From JAGVSR01 sp031413815 (GTDB taxonomy: Bacteria > Pseudomonadota > Alphaproteobacteria > Rhizobiales > Hyphomicrobiaceae), in NCBI GenBank assembly GCA_031413815.1, contig JANOFU010000008.1, positions 1 through 64,000 on the forward strand: a stretch of 64,000 bases of DNA, written 5' to 3'. Below the pieces are notes generated by a model that did no database searches, was not told the DNA's origin, and was given only the letters and a program-made list of their open reading frames with translations. The position numbers and the translations under genes are program-made. How positions within the stretch are numbered: the first letter of the stretch is position 1; the number at the start of each line of letters is the position of its first letter. Below, in pieces: positions 17,102 through 26,037 of this stretch.

Positions 17102-17788
17102 ATGGCTTTTGTCATCATCTTCGTCATCGCACTTGTGGCGCTATCTGTCCTTCCGCAATTGTGGGTACGCAGTGTGTTCCGGGAGCACAGCCACGGGCGG
17201 GCTGATTTTCCCGGAACGGGCGGTGAGCTCGCGCGCCACCTGCTCGACGAAATGAAACTCGACCATGTCAAGGTTGAAGAAACGGACATGGGCGATCACT
17301 ACGACCCAACCGATAAGGCCGTGCGGCTTTTGCCCGAACACTTTAAGGGCAAGTCGCTGTCTGGGATTGTGATTGCGGCGCACGAAGTTGGTCACGCGAT
17401 GCAAGACGCAACAGGATACAGGCCGCTCGTCGCGCGTACGAAAATGGCGAAGCATGCGCACTACATTGAGATCTTAGGATCGGTCGTCATGCTGGCGGCA
17501 CCGTTGATGATGGCGATCCTGCGCGCCCCGCAGGTGTTCTTGATGGAAGTGGCAGCAGCGCTTTTGATTTTAGCGTTCACCATACTGATCCACGCAGTGA
17601 CACTGCCTGTCGAGTTCGACGCCAGCTTTGGCAGAGCTTTGCCCGTTTTGGAACAGGGCGGATACCTTAAGCAAGAAGACATGCCCGCCGCCCGCAAACT
17701 CCTGCGCGCCGCCGCGTTTACCTATGTGGCCGCGGCTGCCATGAGCCTTGTCGATGTGGTGCGATGGCTGCGGGTTCTGCGATTCTGA
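17102..17788 (+). CDS. Zinc metallopeptidase, YugP family
   Basis: A 228-residue membrane protease-like protein. Residues 1-20 form a membrane anchor; the zinc motif HEVGH (H94, E95, H98) follows a strand, and two or three helices occupy about 120-160 and the C-terminus. This matches the YugP/DUF2265 family of neutral zinc peptidases, whose substrates are largely unknown. It lies between nudC and rimO on the same strand. Confidence 0.88.
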   Translation: MAFVIIFVIALVALSVLPQLWVRSVFREHSHGRADFPGTGGELARHLLDEMKLDHVKVEETDMGDHYDPTDKAVRLLPEHFKGKSLSGIVIAAHEVGHAMQDATGYRPLVARTKMAKHAHYIEILGSVVMLAAPLMMAILRAPQVFLMEVAAALLILAFTILIHAVTLPVEFDASFGRALPVLEQGGYLKQEDMPAARKLLRAAAFTYVAAAAMSLVDVVRWLRVLRF

Positions 17789-17849
17789 CCCGTTTGGTGG
17801 AGGGTCATCTGCGTGCTAGAAGCCCCGGTATGCAACAGACCGGACCGAC

Positions 17850-19244
17850 ATGACCGCCAAATCCATCCCTGCCACAACCCCAAAGTCAGCGAAGGCCGCT
17901 GTGCATCCCCTGGCGCTGCGCAGCGCAACGGGTAAAACCCCTAAAGTCGGCTTCGTGTCCCTCGGCTGCCCGAAGGCGCTGGTGGATAGCGAACGCATCA
18001 TCACAAAGCTGAGGTCGGAAGGCTATCAGATCGCGCCCGACTACGAGGGCGCCGACGTCGTGGTCGTCAATACCTGCGGCTTCCTCGATTCAGCGAAAGC
18101 TGAAAGCCTCGATGCCATCGGCGAAGCCATGGCCAAGAATGGCCGCGTGATTGTCACGGGCTGCATGGGCGTTGAAGAAGGCCGCATCCGCGCCGAACAC
18201 CCCGGTGTGCTGGCCGTCACAGGCCCGCATCAATATGAGCAAGTCGTCTCCGCCGTGCACGACGCCGTGCCGCCCCTGCATGATCCCTACACAGATCTTG
18301 TGCCGCCTGAGGGCCTGCGCCTCACACCGCGCCACTACGCGTATTTGAAGATCTCCGAAGGCTGCAACAACCGCTGCTCGTTCTGCATTATTCCGTCATT
18401 ACGCGGCGATCTTGCATCGCGGCCGGCCAACCAAGTGATGGCGGAAGCCGAAAAGTTGGTGAAGGCAGGCGTCAAGGAGTTGCTGGTGATCAGCCAAGAT
18501 ACCAGCGCCTATGGTCTCGATATCAAATACGCGGAAAGCCCATGGAAGGGTTCGCCACTCAAGGCGAAGTTTCTCGATCTATCGCGCGCATTGGGCGATC
18601 TCGGCGTCTGGGTCCGGATGCATTACGTCTATCCTTACCCGCATGTCGATGACGTGATCCCGCTGATGGCTGAGGGCAAGATCCTCCCTTATCTCGACAT
18701 TCCGTTTCAACATGCTTCGCCGTCGGTCCTGAAAGCCATGCGCCGCCCCGCGCATCAGGAGAAAACCGCAGCGCGGATTGCAACGTGGCGCAACATCTGT
18801 CCGGATCTGGCTGTGCGCTCGACGTTCATCGTCGGCTTCCCCGGCGAAACCGAAGCGGACTTCCAAATCCTTCTCGACTGGATGCGCGAAGCAAAAATCA
18901 ATCGCGCGGGATGCTTCAAGTATGAGCCGGTCGAGGGTGCCAAGGCCAACGCGCTTGACGGCGCCGTGGCCGAGGACGTGAAAGAAGACCGTTGGCACCG
19001 CTTCATGCAAGTGCAGCAAGAGGTGTCGGCTGAGTTGCTGGCTGCCAAGGTGGGCCGCACGATTCCGGTGCTGATCGATGACAGCGACGACGAAGGCGCC
19101 GTCGGCCGCTCCCAGTGGGACGCGCCCGAAATCGACGGCAGCATATTTCTAGATGGCGCTACGCACCTCAAGCCCGGCGACATCGTCCAGGCGAAGGTGC
19201 TCGCCGCAGACGACACGGATTTGTGGGCCGAAATTGCAGCCTGA
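17850..19244 (+). CDS. rimO: Ribosomal protein S12 methylthiotransferase
   Basis: RimO is a radical SAM enzyme that methylthiolates an aspartate of ribosomal protein S12. The 464-residue product has the N-terminal [4Fe-4S] ligands C40, C76 and C105 (SLGCPKALVDSER, NTCGFLDSAK, TGCMG) and the radical SAM CxxxCxxC at C172, C176, C179, with a C-terminal TRAM domain. The SLGCPK motif distinguishes it from MiaB. The ATG at 17850 begins a Ser/Ala-rich leader of about 30 residues not needed for the fold. Confidence 0.95.
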   Translation: MTAKSIPATTPKSAKAAVHPLALRSATGKTPKVGFVSLGCPKALVDSERIITKLRSEGYQIAPDYEGADVVVVNTCGFLDSAKAESLDAIGEAMAKNGRVIVTGCMGVEEGRIRAEHPGVLAVTGPHQYEQVVSAVHDAVPPLHDPYTDLVPPEGLRLTPRHYAYLKISEGCNNRCSFCIIPSLRGDLASRPANQVMAEAEKLVKAGVKELLVISQDTSAYGLDIKYAESPWKGSPLKAKFLDLSRALGDLGVWVRMHYVYPYPHVDDVIPLMAEGKILPYLDIPFQHASPSVLKAMRRPAHQEKTAARIATWRNICPDLAVRSTFIVGFPGETEADFQILLDWMREAKINRAGCFKYEPVEGAKANALDGAVAEDVKEDRWHRFMQVQQEVSAELLAAKVGRTIPVLIDDSDDEGAVGRSQWDAPEIDGSIFLDGATHLKPGDIVQAKVLAADDTDLWAEIAA

Positions 19245-19479
19245 GCACCCCCGGCCGAAGTGCACGGCGCCCAGCGTATCATCGTCAAGCGCCGTCACCA
19301 CACGCCCTTGAAGAACGTCCTCGGGCTGCCCACGTCTTGGATAGGTGAAGATGAGGAACCTTCCAGTCTCGCGATGCACCATCTCGTCGCATCCGAAACG
19401 CGGCACGATCCCTCTTCTCAATCAATGCCAGAACCTTCATTCGCGCCCGGTGTCACCCATCGGGCGGCAGGAGCGAGCC

Positions 19480-19893
19480 ATGAGCCAGAAAATCCTATGT
19501 GCAGTCGATGAAACTGATCATTCGAAGCACGCCATCGATGTTGCCTCGAAAATGGCGAAAGATCTTGGTGCCGAACTGACACTCTGTTCGGTGAACGTAC
19601 TGCGAAGTGACCTTCGCGCACCGCCGGTCTATGCCAAGCAGGACATAGAGGTGGATCAAATCCTCTCGTCCGCCGAACTCGAAGCCAACCGGCAGGGTGC
19701 CGGAGTTTCGCGCAAAGTGATCCTCACGGGCCGCGAAGCTGCAGCAGCAATTGTCGAGTTTGCGGATGCGGAGCGCTTTGATCACATCGTCACGGGCACG
19801 GGCGACAAGTCGTTGTTCACGCGTCTGGTGTCGGGATCGGTGGCGCAAGGCGTTGTCCGTCACGCTCATTGCTCTGTCACCGTTGCGCGATAA
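19480..19893 (+). CDS. Universal stress protein (UspA) family protein
   Basis: A 137-residue single-domain Usp: strand MSQKILCAVDETDHSKHAI at the N-terminus and the nucleotide-binding loop around GTGDKSLFTRLVSGSVAQGVVRHAHCSVTV at the C-terminus (G-2x-G-9x-G(S/T) type). The ATG at 19480 has a strong ggag site. These proteins bind ATP and help survival in growth arrest or stress. The 235 bp after rimO hold no recognisable gene. Confidence 0.9.
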   Translation: MSQKILCAVDETDHSKHAIDVASKMAKDLGAELTLCSVNVLRSDLRAPPVYAKQDIEVDQILSSAELEANRQGAGVSRKVILTGREAAAAIVEFADAERFDHIVTGTGDKSLFTRLVSGSVAQGVVRHAHCSVTVAR

Positions 19894-20272
19894 AAGTTTG
19901 CTCCCAAAACGACGGTTCCGGATAAGGGTGTGCGGGACCGTCACGGTGGGTATAGCGCGGACTCAAGTTGCCGCTGACAGCGGGGCGCGCCTCATTCGGT
20001 GGCAACGCGCTTCTGAACGTCAGTATGTTGCGGAGCCCAGCGATGGGTCGGCAGACTGCAAGCTTATGACGCGGACGACTGAGCCCGCCAGAGCCTCGCG
20101 CGCCGTGGAGCGGGTTGACCCGCGCTGGGGGGATCGGTATAGCAACGCCTTGATTGTGCCCGGTGCTTCGCACCGGGAGATCCTTCTATTCATCAACTAC
20201 GAGCTGAACCGGGGTAGCGGCTACGACCGTAATGCACCTGTAAGCTCCTCGAACTCAAGGGAATTTGCGTTT
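19894..20272 (+). promoter_or_regulatory. rpsT upstream/leader region with a hairpin
   Basis: The 379 bp before rpsT contain no supported gene. A strong hairpin with 8-bp arms cccggtgc/gcaccggg (20159-20166 and 20170-20177) lies about 95 bp before the rpsT start codon. It lacks a T-run, so it may be part of a structured leader; S20 expression is autoregulated in other bacteria, but that role here is inference. Confidence 0.4.
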
Positions 20273-20536
20273 ATGGCCAACACGTCGTCGGCGAAGAAAG
20301 CCGCCCGCCAGATGATCCGCCGGACCGAGGTCAACAAGGCCCGCCGGTCGCGTCTCAAGTCGGAAGTTCGCGGCGTCGAAGAGGCGATTGCGTCGGGCAA
20401 CAAGTCAGCGGCCCAGGCGGCCATGAAGGTCGCTGAGCCGCTTTTGGTCCGCACCGCCCAGAAGGGCGTGATGCATAAGAAGTCCGCGAGCCGCAAGGTG
20501 TCGCGCTTAGCAGCTCGCGTGAAGGCCATGGCCTGA
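20273..20536 (+). CDS. rpsT: 30S ribosomal protein S20
   Basis: S20 binds 16S rRNA and is needed for 30S assembly. The 87-residue, strongly basic product begins MANTSSAKKAARQMIRRTEVNK and ends in the helix KKSASRKVSRLAARVKAMA, as in the family. The start is the ATG at 20273; an in-frame extension upstream overlaps non-coding sequence. A strong terminator follows 44 bp after the stop codon. Confidence 0.97.
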   Translation: MANTSSAKKAARQMIRRTEVNKARRSRLKSEVRGVEEAIASGNKSAAQAAMKVAEPLLVRTAQKGVMHKKSASRKVSRLAARVKAMA

Positions 20537-20580
20537 GGCCATTCGGCCAGCGTCAGACGTGAGTGCCGGAAAAATTTGAA

Positions 20581-20607
20581 AGACCAGGTGGAAGCCTGGT
20601 CTTTTTT
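20581..20607 (+). terminator. Rho-independent terminator of rpsT
   Basis: Perfect 8-bp arms agaccagg/cctggtct (20581-20588, 20595-20602) with a 6-nt loop are followed directly by a run of five T, a textbook intrinsic terminator. Confidence 0.93.
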
Positions 20608-21321
20608 GTTGGGCAATCGGCGGATTGCACGGCCAGCCGATGTGAAGGCGCCGCGATGCACCCGCCGGGTCCGCGCCCATTACCAACTAAAATTGCGCAA
20701 GACATTTACCGTCATGAACGTGTCATGTTCGCCACGGTCAACGCACCATCTGAGGTTGATTGGCGTTTTTGACCGGTCGCAAGTCGTGGATTCTTCGCGG
20801 TTTGCCTGTGGATGAGCGCTGCCTTCGCACAGGGCGCCTGAGAGCGCCGGAAAAAAAATGATGCCGTGCAAAAAGTTTTTTTGTCCGTGTAGAATCTGTA
20901 ATTCTGCAGCTGTAATTGTGACTGTTTCTCAATGAGTTTGAGAGTTTTTGTGAGAACCGTCCTTCGCCATGGCATGTGCAAAAAGGATAGCAGATTCAAT
21001 TGTTGGGCACCCCTCGCTCCGGCACGGGCCCGGCTTGCGCCCGAGCCTGTTAAGAGTTAGTTTACTTTTCCACGCCCGGCGTACGTGGGCCGCTTGTAGT
21101 CTTCGTGAGTATCACCGAGCGTCAAGCCCTGCCGTACCTGCGTTTTGTGTCCTGGGTGTCAGCGTCAATGTTATTGTTCGGCGTAAGTCTTAGCGGTCAT
21201 TGCCCGCTTTAGACTGGGATGTTCTTATAATTACTGCGTTGTTTCTTGTTTGGTGTCCGGACGAGCTCTTACGAGGGCCAGGACGCAGCAGAATGCGTGA
21301 CCGTTAGAGTGGGGGATCTTT
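20608..21321. promoter_or_regulatory. AT-rich region upstream of the dnaA cluster; possible dnaA promoter or origin elements
   Basis: This 714-bp gap holds no supported gene. About 20840-20960 is AT-rich compared with its surroundings. I see one good DnaA-box-like sequence, tgtggatga (20807-20815), a weaker ttttccacg (21067-21075), three GANTC sites (near 20788, 20892 and 20991), and a CtrA-like TTAA-N7-TTTA at 21051-21065. The mix resembles a cell-cycle-controlled promoter. Two weak DnaA boxes are too few to call an origin. Confidence 0.45.
21051..21065 (+). promoter_or_regulatory. CtrA-like binding site
   Basis: TTAA, seven bases (gagttag), then TTTA followed by C: one mismatch to the alphaproteobacterial CtrA consensus TTAA-N7-TTAAC. 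It lies within the dnaA upstream region and overlaps the start of a weak DnaA-box-like sequence at 21067. Confidence 0.4.
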
Positions 21322-21747
21322 GTGAGCGTTGACGATGTGCCTGTGGCCGATGTTTGGGCTCATCTCAAAACCGAGTCTTCGTCCGTTCTGATCGATGTGC
21401 GGACACGAGCAGAATGGACATTTGTTGGACTGCCTGACGTGTCGGAGATCGGCAGGCAGGTGGTGACAATCGAGTGGCAGACGTTTCCGGACGGCCGGGT
21501 CGATCCCGAATTTCCAGAGCGTCTCAGAGGGCTACTCGAAAGCACCGGGACAGGGAAGGACACTCACCTGTACTTCCTATGCCGGTCCGGAGGACGCAGC
21601 CGCATGGCTGCGGAGGCAATGGCAGCGGCTGGATATTCGCGCTGCCACAACGTCGCCGAAGGTTTCGAGGGCCCTCTCGATCCCGACCGGCAAAGGGGGC
21701 GTCTCGCGGGCTGGAAAGCTGCGGGACTTCCTTGGGCGCAAGGGTGA
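21322..21747 (+). CDS. Rhodanese-like domain protein
   Basis: A 141-residue single rhodanese domain: VLIDVRTRAEW at 22-32 and the active-site loop CRSGGRSR with Cys87, the persulfide-carrying residue in this family. The role is probably sulfur transfer in the cytoplasm. Initiation is at GTG 21322 after a ggggga site. It is about 100 bp upstream of dnaA in the same direction and may be cotranscribed with it. Confidence 0.9.
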   Translation: MSVDDVPVADVWAHLKTESSSVLIDVRTRAEWTFVGLPDVSEIGRQVVTIEWQTFPDGRVDPEFPERLRGLLESTGTGKDTHLYFLCRSGGRSRMAAEAMAAAGYSRCHNVAEGFEGPLDPDRQRGRLAGWKAAGLPWAQG

Positions 21748-21845
21748 ACGCCCAAACTTAGAGAGAGCAGGCGCTTTGACGCTGTTTGCAGAGGCAAACG
21801 GCAACGGCGGAGGTGTGCCTGATGCGTTGAGGGTCGAAGTAGTCA

Positions 21846-23378
21846 GTGCGGGGTGCACACATGCATACGTCTCAAGCAGCAAGCCATATTGAAGTTGCCA
21901 CATCAGCCGCCGCGAGCGATGAGCCGCGCGGTAAGAAGGTTCATGCCGCGTTGCGCGCGAAGCTTGGCGACGACATCTATTCAAGCTGGTTTAAGACGCT
22001 TGATTTTGATGGTTTCGACGGTAAGACCGTGACGGCGTCTGTGCCGGTGCAGTTCTTATGTAAGTGGATCCAATCGCACTATATCGACGATCTGTTGGCG
22101 TGCAGCCGCATCGAGTTCAAGGGTGCGGAACGCGTCGACGTCGTGCTGCGCCAGCCCGGCAATGCCATTGCCCGTCCTCAAACGTCGCATGCGGTGAACC
22201 TAGGCAAATCGTCCGACTCGCTGCGTGATGTTCATGCGGCAGCACTTGCCCCCGATCAGCCGTCACGAATGACGTCGATGCGCGGGACTACAACCGGGTT
22301 CTCCACCCGGACCCCAGCGGGAAGCTTCGAAGGCTCGCCGCTCGATCCGCATCACACCTTTGAGACGTTCGTGGTTGGTGCCTCGAACAGACTGGCACAC
22401 GCGGCGGCCGTTCAGGCTGCCGAAACCGTCATGTCGGGCAATCCTGGCATCAATCCCCTGTTCTTCCACTCGTCGGTCGGGCTTGGAAAAACGCATCTTT
22501 TGCACGCGATAGCATGGGATGTCCGCCGCCGCGCGCCCAACGCCAACGTGCTGTATCTGACGGCTGAGCGGTTCCGGTATCAGTTCGTCGAAGCTCTGCG
22601 CAGCTCCGATCCGCTGGCCTTCAAAGAGCGGTTCCGCGGCATCAACATGCTGCTGATCGACGATCTTGAGTTTATGCAAGGCGAAAAGACCGAGCAGGAG
22701 TTCGATCACATCATCAACGCGCTGCTCGATGGCGGCCGTCAGGTGGTGGTCGCGTCCGCCCGTCCCCCGGCCCACATCGAACGCTTGAACGAGCGCATGC
22801 GGTCACGCCTGCAGCGTGGCCTCGTGACAGAGATCGGCACGTTCGACGAAGAAACCAGAATGAAGGTTCTGGAGCGCCGGGTCAGCGAAAAGAAGCTGAT
22901 CGATCCCGCCTTCGAACTGTCACGCGATGTGATGGAACTTTTGGCCAGCAAACTCACGGAGAACGGCCGTGAGCTGGAAGGCGCCGTCAACCGTCTGCAT
23001 CTGACGTGGCAGCACGTCCGCGGAACATTGACGATCGATATCGCCGAGACGGTTATTCGTGATCTCGTGCAGTCGGGCGGCGAACAGCGGCGCATCAAGA
23101 TCGAGGATATCCTTCGCATCGTGTCGCGCCACTTCGGCGTATCGAAGGGTGATCTGCTGTCACAGCGCCGTCACCGGTCGGTTGTCTGGCCGCGCCAGAT
23201 CGGCATGTATCTCGCAAAGCAGCTGACCGCCCGGTCTCTGCCTGAGATCGGCCGCCGGTTCGGCAATCGCGATCACACGACGGTGTTGCACGCGATCCGC
23301 AAGATCGAAGGGGAATTGACGGCCAACCAGCGTCTGCGTGACGAGCTGGAAGACCTCAAGAAAATGCTGAACCACTAA
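21846..23378 (+). CDS. dnaA: Chromosomal replication initiator protein DnaA
   Basis: DnaA-ATP opens the origin. The 510-residue frame has domain I (RAKLGDDIYSSWFKTLDF), a linker, the AAA+ domain with Walker A (VGLGKTH, K215) and Walker B (LLIDDLEFMQGE), and domain IV with the helix-turn-helix that reads DnaA boxes (ARSLPEIGRRFGNRDHTTV). The usual GG before the Walker A is HSS here, a small departure. Initiation is at GTG 21846 or ATG 21861 (MHTSQAAS); neither has a strong ribosome site. A terminator-like hairpin lies about 70 bp after the stop. Confidence 0.96.
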   Translation: MRGAHMHTSQAASHIEVATSAAASDEPRGKKVHAALRAKLGDDIYSSWFKTLDFDGFDGKTVTASVPVQFLCKWIQSHYIDDLLACSRIEFKGAERVDVVLRQPGNAIARPQTSHAVNLGKSSDSLRDVHAAALAPDQPSRMTSMRGTTTGFSTRTPAGSFEGSPLDPHHTFETFVVGASNRLAHAAAVQAAETVMSGNPGINPLFFHSSVGLGKTHLLHAIAWDVRRRAPNANVLYLTAERFRYQFVEALRSSDPLAFKERFRGINMLLIDDLEFMQGEKTEQEFDHIINALLDGGRQVVVASARPPAHIERLNERMRSRLQRGLVTEIGTFDEETRMKVLERRVSEKKLIDPAFELSRDVMELLASKLTENGRELEGAVNRLHLTWQHVRGTLTIDIAETVIRDLVQSGGEQRRIKIEDILRIVSRHFGVSKGDLLSQRRHRSVVWPRQIGMYLAKQLTARSLPEIGRRFGNRDHTTVLHAIRKIEGELTANQRLRDELEDLKKMLNH

Positions 23379-23446
23379 GCTGGTTTGCCTGACGGCAAGG
23401 CGGTTGCCTCCAAAAACAGGCTGTTTGGCCAAGTGGTGAGACGAGA

Positions 23447-23481
23447 TGGGGGTGGCGTTCCGGCGCTGCCCCCACCTTTTT
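23447..23481 (+). terminator. Possible terminator after dnaA
   Basis: An 11-bp stem, including two G-T pairs, forms between 23447-23457 (tgggggtggcg) and 23464-23474 (cgctgccccca) with a 6-nt loop, then cc and five T. It would separate dnaA from dnaN transcription. The rest of the 305-bp dnaA-dnaN gap shows no gene. Confidence 0.6.
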
Positions 23482-23683
23482 GGGCAAAGCACCGCCTTTG
23501 GCGGGCCAATTGCCCCCCGGCCCTTGCAAACCGCGGCCATTTCGGCTCAAGTTGGCGTCCTCACGCGAATCCCTTCACAGACAGTTGCGCACGTTTGAGA
23601 ACCGCGTCGAGGCACGGATCGCGGGCCTCGTTCGCGCCGGTGTCGAGCTAAGGGTTATGACGAAAGCAACGCTGAGGCCATCC

Positions 23684-24802
23684 ATGCGTCTGGTGATCGA
23701 AAAGGGCGAACTGTTGAGAGCGCTCGGGCACGTGACGAGCGTCGTCGAGCGGCGCACGACCATCCCGATCCTATCGAATGTGCTGCTCAAGGCCTCGGCC
23801 CACGGCCTGGAGTTCAAGGCGACAGATCTTGAGCGCGAAGTGATCGAAGAGGCCAAGGCCGTCGTGTCCCAGCCGGGCGCGGTGACAGTGCCGGCCCACA
23901 TGCTGCACGACATTGTGCGCAAGCTGCCGGAAGGCAGCCAGGTTGAAATCAAGCGCGACGCCGAGAAAGAGCGGTTGACGCTGACCGCTGGCCAAGCGCG
24001 CTTTGCGCTGCAGACGTTGAGCCCGGAAGACTTTCCCGACATCGCGGCGGGCGATCTGGGGCATACCTTCGAACTGCCGGCGGCCGAACTGAAGCGGCTG
24101 ATCGACAAGACGCGGTTTGCAATTTCGACGGAAGAGACTCGCTATTACCTCAACGGCATCTACCTGCACATTGCCGACAGCAACAAGAAGCCCATGCTGC
24201 GGGCCGTCGCCACCGACGGGCATCGCTTGGCGCAAGCTGAGTTGGCGCGGCCAAAGGGTGCGGACGGAATGCCGGGCGTAATTATTCCGCGCAAAACCGT
24301 GCACGAACTGCATCGCTTGATCGAAGGCAGCTCGGGCGACGTGAAGATCGCCGTGAGCCCGGCAAAGGTGCGGTTTGAAATCGGCACGGTGACACTGACG
24401 TCTAAGCTCATCGACGGCACGTTCCCGGACTATGGCCGCGTCATCCCGCAGGGCAACGACAAAGAAATGCGCGTTCCCAACGCCGACTTTACCAGTGCCG
24501 TTGATCGCGTTTCGACGATTGCCAGTGAACGGGGCCGCGCTGTGAAGCTGAACCTCGCCAAGAACAAGCTGGTGCTGTCGGTGAACAATCCCGAAGGCGG
24601 CAGTGCGACGGAAGAAATCACCGTCAACTATGGTGCCGCACCTTTGGAAATCGGCTTTAACGCTCGCTATTTGCTGGATATCGCCGGGCAGCTCGAGAGC
24701 GATGAAGCGTGCTTTATGCTCGCGGATGCCGGCTCGCCAACCATGATCCGCGACAGCGCCGACGACGGCGCGCTGTACGTACTGATGCCGATGCGGGTTT
24801 AG
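23684..24802 (+). CDS. dnaN: DNA polymerase III beta subunit (sliding clamp)
   Basis: The ring-shaped clamp that keeps the replicase on DNA. From the ATG at 23684 the 372-residue product starts MRLVIEKGELLRALGHVTSVVERRTTIPILSN, matching the family N-terminus, and ends with the clamp's YVLMPMRV. A second ATG at 23657 would add nine residues and has a gggtt site very close to it; the long open frame further upstream is not clamp-like. Three repeated clamp domains of about 120 residues are evident by length. It follows dnaA after 305 bp. Confidence 0.95.
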   Translation: MRLVIEKGELLRALGHVTSVVERRTTIPILSNVLLKASAHGLEFKATDLEREVIEEAKAVVSQPGAVTVPAHMLHDIVRKLPEGSQVEIKRDAEKERLTLTAGQARFALQTLSPEDFPDIAAGDLGHTFELPAAELKRLIDKTRFAISTEETRYYLNGIYLHIADSNKKPMLRAVATDGHRLAQAELARPKGADGMPGVIIPRKTVHELHRLIEGSSGDVKIAVSPAKVRFEIGTVTLTSKLIDGTFPDYGRVIPQGNDKEMRVPNADFTSAVDRVSTIASERGRAVKLNLAKNKLVLSVNNPEGGSATEEITVNYGAAPLEIGFNARYLLDIAGQLESDEACFMLADAGSPTMIRDSADDGALYVLMPMRV

Positions 24803-24830
24803 TGAAGTCGTCGCGCCAGCTAAGTAACGG

Positions 24831-25994
24831 ATGAACAGCGTGCCGAACGGGTTAAGTGTCCGGCGTACGGGGGCGTTGGGCCCCCGCAAAAGGCTGGTCG
24901 CGTTTATTAAGATCATGGCTCGCTGGGGACGGCACAGCATCGGTTGGATGGTGCTGTCGATCATCGTAATCTCTGCACTGGCGGCAAGTGCGCTGCATCT
25001 AGTGGAGCCTTCTGCGAGTACCGGCTACGGATCTTGGGGCAGCGCACTTTGGAACGTTTGGCTAATCCTCTTCAGCGGTGTCAATGACGAGCCTCAATCC
25101 GCCCTTGGCCGCGTCATTGCCTCTGTGCTTGTTCTTGCCGGCGTCGCACTAGCCGGACTTTTCACTGCGAGTGTCGCATCGATTCTGATTGATCGCGCGT
25201 TAAGGAGACGTCAGGTGACCAGCTTAGAAATGTCAAACCACTTGGTTTTGTGCAATTGGTCTCCGCGCGGCGTTGAATGGATTCGCGAGGTCCACAGCAA
25301 TCTTGTCGCCGAAAAGCGGCCTGTCGTGATCATTCACGACAATGCAGACGACATCGAGCTGCCCGAGAAGTTCGACGACCCGGCCTTCAACGATGTGTAC
25401 ATCGTGAAAGGGGATCCGGCGAGCGAAGTCATTCTTCGCCGAGCAAAAGTTGCGCAAGCATATTCCGTAGTCATCTTGGCCGATGAGCGGCAAGGACAGC
25501 ATGCTGACGGAAAAACCATCGTATGCTGTATTGCCGTTAAAAACCTCTGTCGGGGCGAGAACCAGCCGAATTTGGTGGTCGAGTGTCTCAATCCGAAATT
25601 CCGCTCACATATGCGCAAAGCAGGTGCCGATGAGGTTCTATCTTCTTCTGAATTCGGGCTGCGGTTGCTGGCACGCGCAGCCCTCTTCCACGGTATGACG
25701 CGCGTCTACCAAGAGCTGTTGACAGTTGGTCGGGACGCGAACGAAATGTTCATGGTCGCGGTTCCTGAAAAGTTCATCGGCATGAATTTCGTCGAGGTTG
25801 CAAACCTATTTCTAAATGATCGTGCGAACCGGAATGCGTGCCTTCTGATTGGGCTCTATCGAGGTGAAAAAATGATGCTTAATCCGGTTGGTGGCGAGTC
25901 TGGTCCACTGCGGGAAGGTGACGAATTGATATTGTTGAGCCCGGTTTTGCCCGATTTAGCCCAATTCAATCCATCTAAGGTAGTGCAAAATTGA
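24831..25994 (+). CDS. Two-helix ion channel with RCK (TrkA-N) domains and an unusual pore loop
   Basis: A 387-residue membrane protein. Helix 1 spans about 37-57, a pore-type re-entrant loop about 70-86, helix 2 about 93-118, then a cytoplasmic RCK domain from about 135 (SNHLVLCNWSPRGVEWIREV) and a C-terminal RCK-like lobe to the end. This is the layout of ligand-gated K+ channels of the MthK/GsuK class. The selectivity filter is not TVGYGD: the loop reads LFSGVNDEPQ (80-89), so K+ selectivity cannot be assumed. RCK domains bind nucleotides or Ca2+. It lies between dnaN and recF, an uncommon place, with 28 bp to dnaN and 43 bp to recF. Confidence 0.8.
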   Translation: MNSVPNGLSVRRTGALGPRKRLVAFIKIMARWGRHSIGWMVLSIIVISALAASALHLVEPSASTGYGSWGSALWNVWLILFSGVNDEPQSALGRVIASVLVLAGVALAGLFTASVASILIDRALRRRQVTSLEMSNHLVLCNWSPRGVEWIREVHSNLVAEKRPVVIIHDNADDIELPEKFDDPAFNDVYIVKGDPASEVILRRAKVAQAYSVVILADERQGQHADGKTIVCCIAVKNLCRGENQPNLVVECLNPKFRSHMRKAGADEVLSSSEFGLRLLARAALFHGMTRVYQELLTVGRDANEMFMVAVPEKFIGMNFVEVANLFLNDRANRNACLLIGLYRGEKMMLNPVGGESGPLREGDELILLSPVLPDLAQFNPSKVVQN

Positions 25995-26037
25995 TACCGG
26001 TTAGGCGGATCGATCCAACGCTTCGTAAAATTTCCCG

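Noticed and set aside
20608..21321. A definite chromosomal origin upstream of dnaA.
   Set aside because: Only two DnaA-box-like sequences, one weak, are visible, and alphaproteobacterial origins are often near hemE and not dnaA; GC-skew data would be needed.
23480..23683. A long N-terminal extension of DnaN.
   Set aside because: The extension is Pro/Arg-rich shadow sequence covering the dnaA-dnaN gap; the clamp N-terminus starts at 23684 or 23657.
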